This document shows positions 33,605 to 42,763 of a DNA stretch of 52,679 bases, piece by piece. The notes under the pieces are model-generated. The model saw only the letters and a list, made by a program, of their open reading frames with translations. It did not search any database and was not told the origin of the DNA. Numbering within the stretch: position 1 is the first letter of the stretch; each line of letters starts with the position of its first letter. The translations under genes were made by a program, and so were the position numbers. The DNA comes from Emticicia agri. Its GTDB lineage: Bacteria; Bacteroidota; Bacteroidia; Cytophagales; Spirosomataceae. The DNA is taken from NCBI RefSeq assembly GCF_004168285.1, contig NZ_SEWF01000046.1, forward strand, positions 1 through 52,679, written 5' to 3'.

Positions 33605-34720
33605 CTACTTCATTTTCTCTATTAGATACAGATACTGTTTTGGCAAATGGTGTTGCCATATATTCTGATTATTAGGGTCGTTACTGTATAATTTAAAATA
33701 TTCGTCGTCGGCATATAGCACAATGGTATTTCCGGTTCTTACATAATAATTACTATTGTAATATTGAGGGGTAATAAAATCAGGGATTTGTTTTTTTACT
33801 GCCATCGAAACCATCTTCCCCAAGTATTTCTGATAGTTTTTCTGGGCTTTAAAGCTGGGCTTGCTCATTTGCTTATATACGTGCTTCAGAGCTATATTTT
33901 TTGGAAACTTCTGTTTTTTTATCAAGGCTTTTGCGCCATAAAATGGGTTGACAGCCGTAAAATCATCAACGGTCTGCACAGTAAAAGGTACATCAGGCAC
34001 CCAGTCGGCTGTATTTACTACATTATAAGCCCAACCGCCTTGAGTCATGTTTTCGTAATCATACGCAAAGAATAAATTACCCGGTTTCGGGCCCGCACTG
34101 CAATAAGTTTTAAACCGGATATCTTGTGGGAGTTTCTTGGCTGTTTTCAGATTTTCGAGATAAGCATTCAGTAGAAAAGTAATGCCTCCACCCTGGCTAT
34201 GGCCTGTCAGAATAAAATCTTTGATTCCCGCTTGATAACAAGAGTCTATTTTATGTTCAATGGTTTTTGACAAATAAGCCATTGCCACAAACCAACCCAC
34301 ATGCACCGCCGCTTTGGGATTGTTTGAAAGGGTATAGATAAACCTGAAGTCTTTATCTAACTGTAATTCTCCTTTGGCAGGAATCATGGCAGCATAAAGA
34401 TTGGCTAAAAAACTGGCTTCGGTCTGAATACTGCCTTGTACCGAAACAACTGCCAATGGCTTGGTTTTATGTACCCATAAGTCCCATATATTGTCAAAAG
34501 CTACTACCGGAGAGCGATAGAGAAAATTATACTCCTGTGGGTCTGGCACATCGCTGGGGTTTGTCCATTTGCTCAGGGCAATATGTACTTTCTGATTAAT
34601 CTTCAGGGTTTCAATATATTCTGCTTTATCAAATCCGGGTTTGAGTATTTGCCCGAAAATGCTTTGAGAAATGAATAGACAGCACAGGAAAAGTGGGGAG
34701 AGATGGTTTTTTAAAGGCAT
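33605..34720 (-). CDS. exported lipase (class 3-like)
   Basis: A 371-aa exported serine hydrolase (signal LFLCCLFISQSIFG). The nucleophile elbow is GHSQGG at residues 173-178 (Ser175), preceded by the ILT strand, and the lid/oxyanion region around VVSVQGSIQTEASF matches class 3 lipases. A candidate aspartate is in NTADWVPDVPF, and the histidine is in KHVYKQM. It should hydrolyse an ester such as a triacylglycerol or phospholipid outside the cytoplasm; substrate specificity is not visible. It may be co-transcribed with the C1q-like gene downstream. The gene at 34960 is divergent. Confidence 0.85.
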   Translation of the reverse strand: MPLKNHLSPLFLCCLFISQSIFGQILKPGFDKAEYIETLKINQKVHIALSKWTNPSDVPDPQEYNFLYRSPVVAFDNIWDLWVHKTKPLAVVSVQGSIQTEASFLANLYAAMIPAKGELQLDKDFRFIYTLSNNPKAAVHVGWFVAMAYLSKTIEHKIDSCYQAGIKDFILTGHSQGGGITFLLNAYLENLKTAKKLPQDIRFKTYCSAGPKPGNLFFAYDYENMTQGGWAYNVVNTADWVPDVPFTVQTVDDFTAVNPFYGAKALIKKQKFPKNIALKHVYKQMSKPSFKAQKNYQKYLGKMVSMAVKKQIPDFITPQYYNSNYYVRTGNTIVLYADDEYFKLYSNDPNNQNIWQHHLPKQYLYLIEKMK

Positions 34721-34959
34721 GACAAAATTTTTTAAGGTAATCAGGTTATAAAATAGCTAACACATAAAGCCAAAAGCTCTAAATAAAACTGGTAAAAGTG
34801 AAATTTGTTTAATGTTTATAGCAAAATGCACTAACCTCTGTTGTAATAACAAGAAATATACCCTCCAGAGGGGATTGCCTCAAGTATTCTCTACTCATTA
34901 TTTTTAGCCTGTATATAGAAACCCTTTCTTGCTTTATTATTTATTTAATAGCTAATTGT

Positions 34960-36291
34960 ATGAAAACACCCTTTTGGACCTTGTGTATCATTGGTACTCT
35001 GTCTTTACAAATCAGTATAGCGCAAACCTCATTGAGCGGCACATGGTATATTAACGGAAAAACTGACCAGAGAGCCAGTATTTCACAAAATGGCAATTCT
35101 ATAGTTTTCGCCATTAGCGGCTCCAGTAGTAATGGGTATTTTACCAACAATTATACTTTATATGCCAAAGAATGGAATACCTCTGCAGTACTTACCACCG
35201 ATGGACAGGCCATTTTATGGAATAATCAACTCTGGACAAAAAGCCCTTTTTCGGGGTTTCCGAATATCAGCGGGAGTTGGTCAGTGAATGGACAAGGAGC
35301 CTATACCATTGAGCAGGATAATATCTTTTTCTTTATCAATTTTCAGGGTAAAAAAGTAAGTGGCTATTTTACAGGGGCAACTTCTATTTTAGTGCCTGAA
35401 TGGAATAATACTACTGCCACCCTCTCAGCAAACGGAAGCCAGCTTACATGGAATAATCAGGTATGGACCAAGACAGGCACAAGCGGCCCTGTAGTGGCTG
35501 GAGGAATAACAAAAAAACTTTGCAGAGGCGAGCTATCTACTTTTTATTATGCTTCCCAGTCGTTAGGTACTGTATGGGGCAGAGCAGCTACCGAACCAGG
35601 ACGGTTATCTGCAGAAGCCATTGCCGCTTGTGATGCTGCCCTTGTTCTGCTTAATGCTACTTTAGAAATGATGGGCTGTATTGTGTTTGACAGAAACCGT
35701 ATTACAGGCCTGAGAAGTATGCTTCCCTCGGCATCTTCTCAGCAGATTGTTCAGCAAACCGAGGGTATTATACGAGACTTACAGGCTGTTGTGCAAAGCC
35801 TGCGCCTGAGTTGCGACAATGGGGTCAGTATGCTTTCCTTGTATGTAGGAGGCGTGCATTTAGGGGCTGCACAGGCCTGGGCAAGTAGTCAGCAATGTAG
35901 GGCAGTACCCATGCCTGCCAATATTCAGTCGGTAATAGCCAATCATTTAACTACTGCCAGTAATGCTTTAGCTCCTTATGCCCGATGTATCCCGCAATTC
36001 AACTTTGGTGGATTTTCTATGGTAACACTGGGGAGTATGAATTCTATATTACCTCATACCCAGATTACAGGTATCGAAACGCAATTGTTATGGGCCATTG
36101 CTTTGAGCGATTGTTGTTGTACCTGTTCGCCGGGCCAAACAGTAACTGATGTAGGTCAAGGGTCAGCCTGTGATGCAGAATGTCAGAAATATTGCCAGAG
36201 TATAGGTAAACGTTCAGGTAGATATATTGGAAGTGCCCCATGTCTGATGGGCGTTGTAAGCACACCAAGTACTAATTGTAATTGTCAGTAA
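34960..36291 (+). CDS. exported protein: two beta-repeats plus Cys-rich C-terminus
   Basis: A 443-aa exported protein (signal ending SIAQT). Residues ~24-90 and ~103-170 are two copies of a small beta-domain with shared blocks (LSGTWYINGK / ISGSWSVNGQ; the strand pairs ending ILWNNQLWTK and LTWNNQVWTK). A helical region (about 185-365; ACDAALVLLNATLEMMGC, QIVQQTEGIIRDLQAVVQ) follows, then a cysteine-rich tail with CCCTCSPGQ, CDAECQKYCQ and a final CNCQ. I know no family. The cysteines and the duplication suggest a disulphide-stabilised secreted protein, perhaps a carbohydrate-binding or toxin-like product. A hairpin begins at the stop codon (36289-36324). Confidence 0.75.
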   Translation: MKTPFWTLCIIGTLSLQISIAQTSLSGTWYINGKTDQRASISQNGNSIVFAISGSSSNGYFTNNYTLYAKEWNTSAVLTTDGQAILWNNQLWTKSPFSGFPNISGSWSVNGQGAYTIEQDNIFFFINFQGKKVSGYFTGATSILVPEWNNTTATLSANGSQLTWNNQVWTKTGTSGPVVAGGITKKLCRGELSTFYYASQSLGTVWGRAATEPGRLSAEAIAACDAALVLLNATLEMMGCIVFDRNRITGLRSMLPSASSQQIVQQTEGIIRDLQAVVQSLRLSCDNGVSMLSLYVGGVHLGAAQAWASSQQCRAVPMPANIQSVIANHLTTASNALAPYARCIPQFNFGGFSMVTLGSMNSILPHTQITGIETQLLWAIALSDCCCTCSPGQTVTDVGQGSACDAECQKYCQSIGKRSGRYIGSAPCLMGVVSTPSTNCNCQ

Positions 36292-36324
36292 TGATTTAAA
36301 AAATATGTGTTTTTCAAATCATTA
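36289..36324 (+). terminator. terminator overlapping the stop codon
   Basis: TAATGATTT and AAATCATTA, extended by an A/T stem, form a hairpin that starts at the stop codon of the 443-aa gene. The loop is TATGTG. It has no clean T-tract, but the position makes termination likely. Confidence 0.65.
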
Positions 36325-36432
36325 GTATAGGTAGAGGTTTGTTAATATGCCTATGCTAATGAAAGACTGATATTTTTAATAATTATTGCGTTTAATGGGC
36401 GATGATTTGAAAAATCGTGATACAAAAAAGAC

Positions 36433-37641
36433 CTATTTTTTGGTTAACTCTTCTAATTTCTTTCTGATGTCTGGGTGGTCTTTGAGCGTCAGCGTTTTCT
36501 TAAATTGTATGATGGCATTAGCGGTATCTTTTTTGGCTACAAAATAATCGCCATAAGAATCATATACATTGAAACTTTCGGGATAATTAGCCACATTCAG
36601 CTTGAATAACCCTTCGGCTTTTTTAAACTGGTTTGAACCAAGCGCCTGATATGCCATATTATTGATAGATTCCTCATCGGGCTTTACCTGATAGCCAAAT
36701 TGCTTAGAAATCAGCTCATAATGTTTCTGGTATTTATCTGCTAAAAGAGGGTTATCATCATAGTCTTTCGTTGTGAGTTTTACGGGATAATAGCTAAAAA
36801 TAAAACGAAGTGCGTCATACTCAGTTATTAGTGGTACCGAACTATGGTCGTCGGTGTGGTAATATTTACTTTTATAGTTTAGCTGGTTTTGTTTATTGGC
36901 TTTCAGATGATTGTTTAATTCGAAAATCGCACGAATATGATTATTATCCGGTAATTTGTCTTTGGCGAGTCTGGCAAGAGTCATTCCGTCAGACATGGTG
37001 TTGGCTATGCCTAAGTAAAGAGATACTCCTGCGTATTTGTTAGCGGTCAATGCTTTTTTTGTAGTTTTTAAAAAACGCATCTGAGCCCACCACATACTCG
37101 GGTCTATAGCTACATAAGCATTGAATAAATGGGTATGATTAATCAGGGCATTCATTACAGTCAAACCGCCAAAAGAATGCCCAATCAGCATTTTATAAGG
37201 TTGGGTAGGATACACCGAATCAATATGTGGTATAAGTTCTTTTTCAATAAATGCCATGAAATTTTCACCCCCACCTGTTGGCTTTGAGGAAGTATTATCC
37301 TGTATGGGGGTCAGGTCTCTTCTCCTGTCAGTATTCGGAATCCCAACCACAATCATTTCCGGACAAATGGTATTGCCATTGACACTACTTAGTTGGTGAA
37401 TCATACCCACAACCGAATAAAAATGTGCATCACCATCTAATAAATAGACAACAGGATACTTTTTTTTGGTAAAAATGTCCGTGTCTTTAGTGGGGGTATA
37501 AATCAGAATAGACCGTTCTTCATGCAGTATTTTTGAGTATACCTTATCAATTTTCCCCAAAACGATTTGATTATCTGTCTGGGCATAATTGTCGTTTGAG
37601 AACAAACCAATAGTGAGCAGTAAAAGGAATAGTTTTTTCAT
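36433..37641 (-). CDS. exported alpha/beta-hydrolase esterase with C-terminal TPR-like tail
   Basis: A 402-aa exported serine esterase of the IroE/Fes (esterase D-like) type. The signal peptide ends at NYAQ; the nucleophile elbow is GHSFGG at 154-159 (Ser156); the strand YPVVYLLDGDAHF precedes it, and VAIDPSMWW follows. The histidine is probably in YHTDDHSSVPL near residue 265. After residue ~320 come helical repeats of TPR character (FKKAEGLFKLNVANYP, DTANAIIQFKKTLTLKD), a common Bacteroidota fusion. Substrates may be siderophore or phenolic esters. The gene is convergent with the 443-aa gene and divergent from the next alpha/beta hydrolase. Confidence 0.88.
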   Translation of the reverse strand: MKKLFLLLLTIGLFSNDNYAQTDNQIVLGKIDKVYSKILHEERSILIYTPTKDTDIFTKKKYPVVYLLDGDAHFYSVVGMIHQLSSVNGNTICPEMIVVGIPNTDRRRDLTPIQDNTSSKPTGGGENFMAFIEKELIPHIDSVYPTQPYKMLIGHSFGGLTVMNALINHTHLFNAYVAIDPSMWWAQMRFLKTTKKALTANKYAGVSLYLGIANTMSDGMTLARLAKDKLPDNNHIRAIFELNNHLKANKQNQLNYKSKYYHTDDHSSVPLITEYDALRFIFSYYPVKLTTKDYDDNPLLADKYQKHYELISKQFGYQVKPDEESINNMAYQALGSNQFKKAEGLFKLNVANYPESFNVYDSYGDYFVAKKDTANAIIQFKKTLTLKDHPDIRKKLEELTKK

Positions 37642-37785
37642 AAAGGGTCATTAGAGTAAGAAATGTCTGTACTGTAATCAATAAAACCTGTACAACTAAT
37701 TTTTTAGGTGAAAATTAGGGTATTAAGTTCAGTTTTTAATATCTTTCCAAAGATAAACAGTTTCTCATTCAGCTAAACTCAAAAA

Positions 37786-38685
37786 ATGAAAAACATCCTC
37801 AACTTCTTCCTGTTTCTACTCGTATTTACTTCTGATGCTCAGGAAAAATCAGTGAATGTAAACGGAAAGAACTTCGCCGTTTTTACCAAAGGGCTTGAAA
37901 CCAGAAAACCTAATAGCCCCGTGCTTGTTTTTGAAAATGGTATGGGTGTAGGCATAGGTAGCTGGAATACAGTCATTGACGAATTAGCAAAATCAGCGCC
38001 CGTATTTGCTTATAACAGGCAGGGCGTAGAGAAATCGGACAAGATTTATCAGATGCCCACACCCAAGCAAACGGCTGAAAACCTGAAAGCCTTATTAAAG
38101 ACCATGAATATACCCCCTCCGTATGTAGTAGTAGGTCATTCAATGGGGGGGCTTTATGCCAGAAGTTTTGCAGGGTATTATCCGGATGAAATAGCAGGGC
38201 TGGTTTTTGTTGACCCGGCAGATTTTACTGAATCTAAAGACGACTGGAATCAGATTTTCAGAGAAATAGGCGTGCCTGAAAAGCGAATCGATGAAATGAT
38301 GTATAACCGCCTGTATCAACCTAAACAGGTAGCTTCCCGTTCAGATTCTTTGAATTTCGGACCCTGGAGTGAAAGACAGGAATTAGCCGAATTAAGACGC
38401 ACAGATTTTGCAGTAATCAAGAATTTGCCTTTACCCAATGTGCCTGTTTACTTTTTTGTGGGTGGGAAATTTGAAGTACCTGTAGCTAACCGTAGCACAG
38501 ACTATGACCATGAGCGATTTTTTCATGTAAAAAACTCAAAGAATATACAGCGATGGTTGCAATTGATACATTCTTCATCTAAAGGAGGCGCATTAATTTA
38601 TCTGGCTAATAGCGGGCATTACATTCACCGGGACGATGCCAAGGCAGTGATTGCCAATATCAGGCTATTACTGGAAGGTCTATAA
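37786..38685 (+). CDS. exported alpha/beta hydrolase
   Basis: A 299-aa hydrolase with a short signal peptide (FFLFLLVFTSDAQ). The elbow is GHSMGG (Ser119), preceded by YVVVGHSM; the oxyanion strand is LVFENGMGVGIGSW (residues ~48-60), the aspartate is likely in NVPVYFFVGGKFEVP, and the histidine is in LANSGHYIHRDD near the C-terminus. A typical hydrolase of the AB_hydrolase_1 family; the substrate is unknown. It is transcribed divergently from the esterase gene across 144 bp, so the two may share control. Confidence 0.87.
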   Translation: MKNILNFFLFLLVFTSDAQEKSVNVNGKNFAVFTKGLETRKPNSPVLVFENGMGVGIGSWNTVIDELAKSAPVFAYNRQGVEKSDKIYQMPTPKQTAENLKALLKTMNIPPPYVVVGHSMGGLYARSFAGYYPDEIAGLVFVDPADFTESKDDWNQIFREIGVPEKRIDEMMYNRLYQPKQVASRSDSLNFGPWSERQELAELRRTDFAVIKNLPLPNVPVYFFVGGKFEVPVANRSTDYDHERFFHVKNSKNIQRWLQLIHSSSKGGALIYLANSGHYIHRDDAKAVIANIRLLLEGL

Positions 38686-38909
38686 AAAAAGAGGTATCTG
38701 AAAAAACATCAAATACCTTTTAATCAATGGTTATTCACTCAATAGTACCAAACCCTTATAAATTTTTTACTTAATAGTAGTTTATGGGTTGAAAATAGTG
38801 CTCGTTCAGATAGTCTGAGGAAAGAGAGGAACCCATAATAAGCTTATGAATTCACTCTCTGTAATCCCATTCTTTCTACCACGAAAGCTCTTTATACCGA
38901 ATAATCAGG

Positions 38910-39224
38910 TTAAATTCTTCTGAGAAACTGTTTGGTTCGTCTTCTTGAAATACTGATGAGTTCGTCGTTCTCCATTTTAATGGTGAAAGACTCTTTCTGA
39001 AAACTTGCTATATAATTGAGATTAATAATAACAGAGCGGTTTGGTCTGAAAAACGAATAGCTATATAACCGTTTTTCGAATATACCCAATGTTCTGGAAG
39101 AGAGAATCGTGCTTCCATCATCCATCAGAATATTGGTATAGTTAATGTCTGCCTTGAGCATTAATATTTGACTCGATCTGATGGTTGTGCCTTTGTCAAT
39201 AGTAATAAGCAAATCGTTGTTCAT
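38910..39224 (-). CDS. stand-alone LytTR DNA-binding protein
   Basis: A ~104-aa protein consisting only of a LytTR domain: ILMLKADINYTNILMDDGST, then RLYSYSFFRPNRSVIINLNY and the DNA-contacting strand ELISISRRRTKQFLRRI. I start at the ATG at 39224 because the domain begins directly after it; another ATG 21 bp upstream is possible. There is no receiver or membrane domain, so it depends on another sensor or acts by level. A second such protein is encoded at 45503. Its target is unknown. It has no close operon partner. Confidence 0.85.
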   Translation of the reverse strand: MNNDLLITIDKGTTIRSSQILMLKADINYTNILMDDGSTILSSRTLGIFEKRLYSYSFFRPNRSVIINLNYIASFQKESFTIKMENDELISISRRRTKQFLRRI

Positions 39225-39405
39225 AGCTTTGCATGTAATATTCAATAGATAATTGATGTTACAAAGCTATGGTATGAGCCAACACAGGGGTTATCTCATT
39301 TTCGACTTTCTTTAACTCATTTTGAACATTTTAACTATTAAAACAGGCTGGAAAAGCATAAAAGCAGAAAGTAAGGAAGTTTAGAAGATAAATTCTTTGC
39401 GTGAA

Positions 39406-40608
39406 TTACTTTTTTTCCTTTATAGTTAAGCTCCACCGCAATTGTACCCCAATGGTACTGTAATGTAGTTTTTCGGCAGTAAATGCACCGATAGGATATT
39501 TGAAAAAAGGCTCAACCGATAATTGGTTTTTACCTAAAGGATAGTGAATACCCAACGAGAAATTAAGGGCTGTGCCTAAACTTATTCTTTGGGCATTACT
39601 GCTATTGTTTTTTACTTCTTTGTCAATCACAGTAGTTTTTACTTCCTGCACCTGGCCATTCTCGCTTACTGAAACCAATACAACTGTCCGCTGATTTTCA
39701 TAGAAAAGCTGAGAGGTCTGGTTAAATGCTCCCATCATAGAAACTCCTGCCTGTGTACTGAAGGCTAATGAACCTTTTTGCCATACACGATAGCGTACAT
39801 TAAGTGGTACTTCTACATTAAGCCAATGATAATTGGCCTGATTCAACCGAGGCATACCCATAGGAGACGACATAGGAACAGTAGTATTGAGTAAATTAAG
39901 ATTTTCACGACCTATATAGATACCTGTACTTAACTCTGTTTTGTTACTTAAAGCAATTTCAGTAGTTCCTCTCAATCCGAAATTCTGCTGAGTTACTATA
40001 TTGGCAGCCTGATTGGCCAGGCCGGCAATGGCAATACTTAGTTGTAGAGGATTGGCTTTCTTTTCGGTGTTTTCTTCTGATTCTTGCTTCGTATAAGGAC
40101 GCATAAAAGGTCTTTTGGGTCTTATTAAAACTCCCGTAAAAATGTGTGGTTGCAGCAAGTCAGGCTGAAAACGCTTTTCTTCTGTCAAATTATTCAGGCT
40201 TAAATTTTCGTCTTTCTTGCCCATATTTAATGCGCTATTTGCTTCAATATTTTTCACAGCATCCGATTTTTCAGTAAGCTGATTCTGTGAATTGACCGGT
40301 TTCTGGCTGATAGTTATACTTTCAGTTAAGGTATTTTTGTTGGTTTTAGAATCTTCAATTTTAGACTTATTGTGGGGTTGTTGCCTTGCTCTTACAGTCA
40401 TATGCTCACCATCTGATTGATTGATTGTATATATTCCCCAACCAAGAGTGAGACTTATGGCTATTCCGGCGGCCATTCTCCAGAAAATAATCACTGGTCT
40501 TTTTTTCTTTTTCTTTCTGAATCGCTCAAACTCTTCCCATGCTTCCTCTTGATAAGAAGTTTCATACGCCCTCAGTTTCTCAATGGTTTGTTTATCAATA
40601 GGTTCCAT
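39406..40608 (-). CDS. single-pass membrane protein with beta-barrel-like C-domain, probable anti-sigma partner
   Basis: A 400-aa protein with a cytoplasmic N-terminal helix (residues 1-38, KLRAYETSYQEEAWEEFERF), one membrane segment (about 43-62, VIIFWRMAAGIAISLTLGWG), a long low-complexity linker, and a strand-rich C-domain from ~185 (LQLSIAIAGLANQAANIVTQ, then alternating strands ending STIGVQLRWSLTIKE) that resembles an outer-membrane PorT-like barrel. The start is 1 bp beyond the stop of the ECF sigma gene, so the pair is coupled. The arrangement points to an anti-sigma role for the N-terminus with a sensor outside, in the way of Bacteroidota sigma/anti-sigma pairs. That is inference; no classical zinc-finger anti-sigma motif is seen. 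Confidence 0.78.
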   Translation of the reverse strand: MEPIDKQTIEKLRAYETSYQEEAWEEFERFRKKKKKRPVIIFWRMAAGIAISLTLGWGIYTINQSDGEHMTVRARQQPHNKSKIEDSKTNKNTLTESITISQKPVNSQNQLTEKSDAVKNIEANSALNMGKKDENLSLNNLTEEKRFQPDLLQPHIFTGVLIRPKRPFMRPYTKQESEENTEKKANPLQLSIAIAGLANQAANIVTQQNFGLRGTTEIALSNKTELSTGIYIGRENLNLLNTTVPMSSPMGMPRLNQANYHWLNVEVPLNVRYRVWQKGSLAFSTQAGVSMMGAFNQTSQLFYENQRTVVLVSVSENGQVQEVKTTVIDKEVKNNSSNAQRISLGTALNFSLGIHYPLGKNQLSVEPFFKYPIGAFTAEKLHYSTIGVQLRWSLTIKEKK

Positions 40609-40609
40609 T

Positions 40610-41170
40610 TTACTGCATTGTTCGGTTATGAGTGTTAATCAATACCCTTAATTGTTGTTTGGCGCGTGTCAGATAGGTTCTGCAAGACGAAGCCGGAATG
40701 TGCATCATCTGCGCAATTTCATCATGACTATAGCCTTCTATTTCGTATAAGTTAAAAACTACTTTCCACAAAGGAGGTAGCTGATTCAGCAACCGGATAA
40801 TTTCTTCGGCTGATTCTCTGTCAAAAAAGTTTTCCTGTTGGGAAGACTCTTCAAGGTCGTGGTCGTTATGGTAAAAATGTTTCTTTTCTTTTCTGAAATA
40901 ATCAATGGCCGTATGAATGATAATTCTTCTTGCCCATGCCCTGAACGACGATAGTTTTTTGTATTCGTAAGGTAACAGATTGAAGATTTTAAGAAAAGCA
41001 TCGTTGAGTGCTTCTTGCGCCAGGGCTTTGTCGGGCAGATATCTCAGACAAATACCCATAGCAAAACCGAAGAAATGTTTGAATAGCTTTTCCTGCGAAA
41101 CAGCATTGTGTTGGGCACAGCCCTCAATCCAGGTTTTCTCTTGTGCGGTACAATCAGACAAGCATTCCAC
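40610..41170 (-). CDS. ECF-type RNA polymerase sigma factor
   Basis: A 186-aa sigma-70-family factor. Region 2 is around residues 25-95 (EKLFKHFFGFAMGICLRYLP, ALNDAFLKIFNLLPYEY, FRAWARRIIIHTAIDYFRK) and region 4 around 120-180 (LPPLWKVVFNLYEIEGYSHD, then IAQMMHIPASSCRTYLTRAK). It directs RNA polymerase to a small regulon, most likely including its own operon. The next gene, 1 bp away, encodes a membrane partner. Upstream on the same strand is a lipoprotein gene, separated by a terminator hairpin at 41187-41214. Confidence 0.93.
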   Translation of the reverse strand: MECLSDCTAQEKTWIEGCAQHNAVSQEKLFKHFFGFAMGICLRYLPDKALAQEALNDAFLKIFNLLPYEYKKLSSFRAWARRIIIHTAIDYFRKEKKHFYHNDHDLEESSQQENFFDRESAEEIIRLLNQLPPLWKVVFNLYEIEGYSHDEIAQMMHIPASSCRTYLTRAKQQLRVLINTHNRTMQ

Positions 41171-41186
41171 AGGTATATGAATAAAA

Positions 41187-41214
41187 GCTGGTCTTTGTTT
41201 GATGAAAGACCAGC
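41187..41214 (-). terminator. terminator between lipoprotein and sigma genes
   Basis: GCTGGTCTTT (41187-41196) pairs with AAAGACCAGC (41205-41214) over an 8-nt loop. On the minus strand the stem is followed by TTTTAT. It lies 35 bp past the lipoprotein stop and 17 bp before the sigma start, so it may also attenuate the sigma gene. Confidence 0.75.
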
Positions 41215-41248
41215 AGAAGTAGAAAATTGAACTTTGAAGTTTGATAAA

Positions 41249-41731
41249 TTATCTGTCGCTGACCGAACCATCAGGGTCAACCGAAATATCTTTTACTTTT
41301 GAGCCGTTGGCTACATGTACAATTATATCGGTAGTACCAAAGAGTTTCAGCATATCAACTTCTAAAGTAAATTTCTTGGGGTCGGTGCAGGTTTCACCGG
41401 GTTTGTCTTCATAGTTTACTACTATTCCTGTCTGCATAGGGTAAGACATCAAAGCAATTCCATTCCATACAATCTTGTAATTGGCTTCGGTACAACCCCC
41501 TTCTACTTCAATCTTCATTACATTTCCCTCTCTTGTTACTTTGGTAATTTCAAAAGTAGTTCCGCTGTAAGTTGAGCGGGTACTAAGAATCCGGTTATAT
41601 TCCTGCTCATTGGTTTGTAGCTTACTATTCTTATCCGGTTCAATTTTGTTATCCTGGCTGCAAGAAAAAGCCAAAACAGCGCATAATAGGGTTACGAGTA
41701 ACAGGCGGATTTGAAATTTCATCATTTTCAT
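41249..41731 (-). CDS. hypothetical lipoprotein, 160 aa
   Basis: The signal peptide (LLLVTLLCAVLAFSC) ends in a lipobox cysteine (near residue 24). The mature part has strand-rich stretches (TTFEITKVTREGNVMKIEVE, CTEANYKIVWNGIALMSYP, KKFTLEVDMLKLFG) and two further cysteines (GGCTEAN, ETCTDP). This looks like a small beta-sandwich on the periplasmic side. I recognise no family. It sits upstream of the ECF sigma gene and could be an input or a target of that system, but a terminator separates them. A start 9 bp downstream (MKFQIRL) would keep the signal. Confidence 0.72.
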   Translation of the reverse strand: MKMMKFQIRLLLVTLLCAVLAFSCSQDNKIEPDKNSKLQTNEQEYNRILSTRSTYSGTTFEITKVTREGNVMKIEVEGGCTEANYKIVWNGIALMSYPMQTGIVVNYEDKPGETCTDPKKFTLEVDMLKLFGTTDIIVHVANGSKVKDISVDPDGSVSDR

Positions 41732-42110
41732 TGTTTTGTGAATGTTTAATGGTTTTTTGATGATAAGTCGTACTGTAATTCTGAAATGCTACAAAGGTTC
41801 TGAAAAAACTGATGAATCTTTAAGAAGATACGTATAAAGGTAGAATGGTTGGGAAAGGAGAGGGGGAATTGTGGGAAATCAGGGATATAATAGCAAAGTG
41901 CTTGGTACTAATAAGCCGTTTGGGTATAATACATTGAAAAAAATCTATCCTGACATACTGATAGCCAATTGTTGCAAAAAAAATATCCTGTTTCTTGTGA
42001 CTTTTTAATAGTTATGTAGTCTAAAAAGGTTTTGAGTATTTATATAGTTGAATAAACACAAAAGGCAAAGACCTTTCGACCTTTGCCCTTCTTTCCACTC
42101 ACACATCCGA
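41732..42110. other. non-coding gap
   Basis: The 379-base gap between the DUF3244-like gene and the lipoprotein gene holds no coding frame. The only structure I see is the terminator at 42061-42090. The lipoprotein promoter should be in the first 100 bases, but no clear TAnnTTTG box is seen. Confidence 0.55.
42061..42090 (-). terminator. Rho-independent-like terminator
   Basis: AAAGGCAAAG pairs with CTTTGCCCTT (9 of 10) over a 10-nt loop, 20 bp after the stop of the 123-aa gene on the minus strand. No T-tract of note. Confidence 0.65.
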
Positions 42111-42482
42111 TTATTTGCTTTTCAATACTGCTACACGGGTTACCTGACTTTCGATATTGAAATCGTAAGATAATTTATCGCTACCTGAAACAACTGCTAA
42201 GGTATAGGTGCCATCATCTAAATGCGAAAGGTTTAATACCAATGGTTTATCGGTTTCGCTCAAGTCCTGATAGAAAACATCGCCTTTGGAATTATAAATC
42301 TGAACACTTGCGGTACTTTTTTCAACATTGGCGAAAAGAACTTTCAGCCTTAAATTGCTGATATCCTGAACTGAAATTTTTGGATCTGATTTTTTTGCTA
42401 CAATAGCAGGTGTTTCTGCAGAGGCAAAACTAAAACTAACTGCGAATAAGCTAAGAGCTAAAATTAAGAATGACTTTTTCAT
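42111..42482 (-). CDS. exported DUF3244-like small protein
   Basis: A 123-aa exported protein (signal ILALSLFAVSFSFASAE). The mature domain has the strand pattern of DUF3244/type-A sorting-like Ig folds: LRLKVLFANVEKSTASVQIY, NSKGDVFYQDLSE, LVLNLSHLDDGTYTLAVVSG. Such single-domain proteins are common in Bacteroidota, with unknown roles. The C-terminal VAVLKSK does not match a T9SS sorting end well, so I do not call it a secreted cargo. It is monocistronic, with its own terminator. Confidence 0.78.
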   Translation of the reverse strand: MKKSFLILALSLFAVSFSFASAETPAIVAKKSDPKISVQDISNLRLKVLFANVEKSTASVQIYNSKGDVFYQDLSETDKPLVLNLSHLDDGTYTLAVVSGSDKLSYDFNIESQVTRVAVLKSK

Positions 42483-42763
42483 TGTTTTATTATTTTAAAT
42501 GAATGATGATTTTGATTTGTTGAGTCAAAGGTATATGGTATTTTTTTAAGAAAATTACGATGTAGATTAAATCAGGCAGTTTATATGATAAAAGTAGCAA
42601 TAGTATTGATTTAGCCTTTTGTCGACAAAAAACCGGATAATAATACGAGTTTTTGAAAATATCTCCCTAACTGTTTGACTTATCGACTAAGAAAGGAGAT
42701 TCATCATAAGAATAGTATTTAACTAATATTAGCTTTGTGAATTTTATAGCTTTTAACCTGTAC

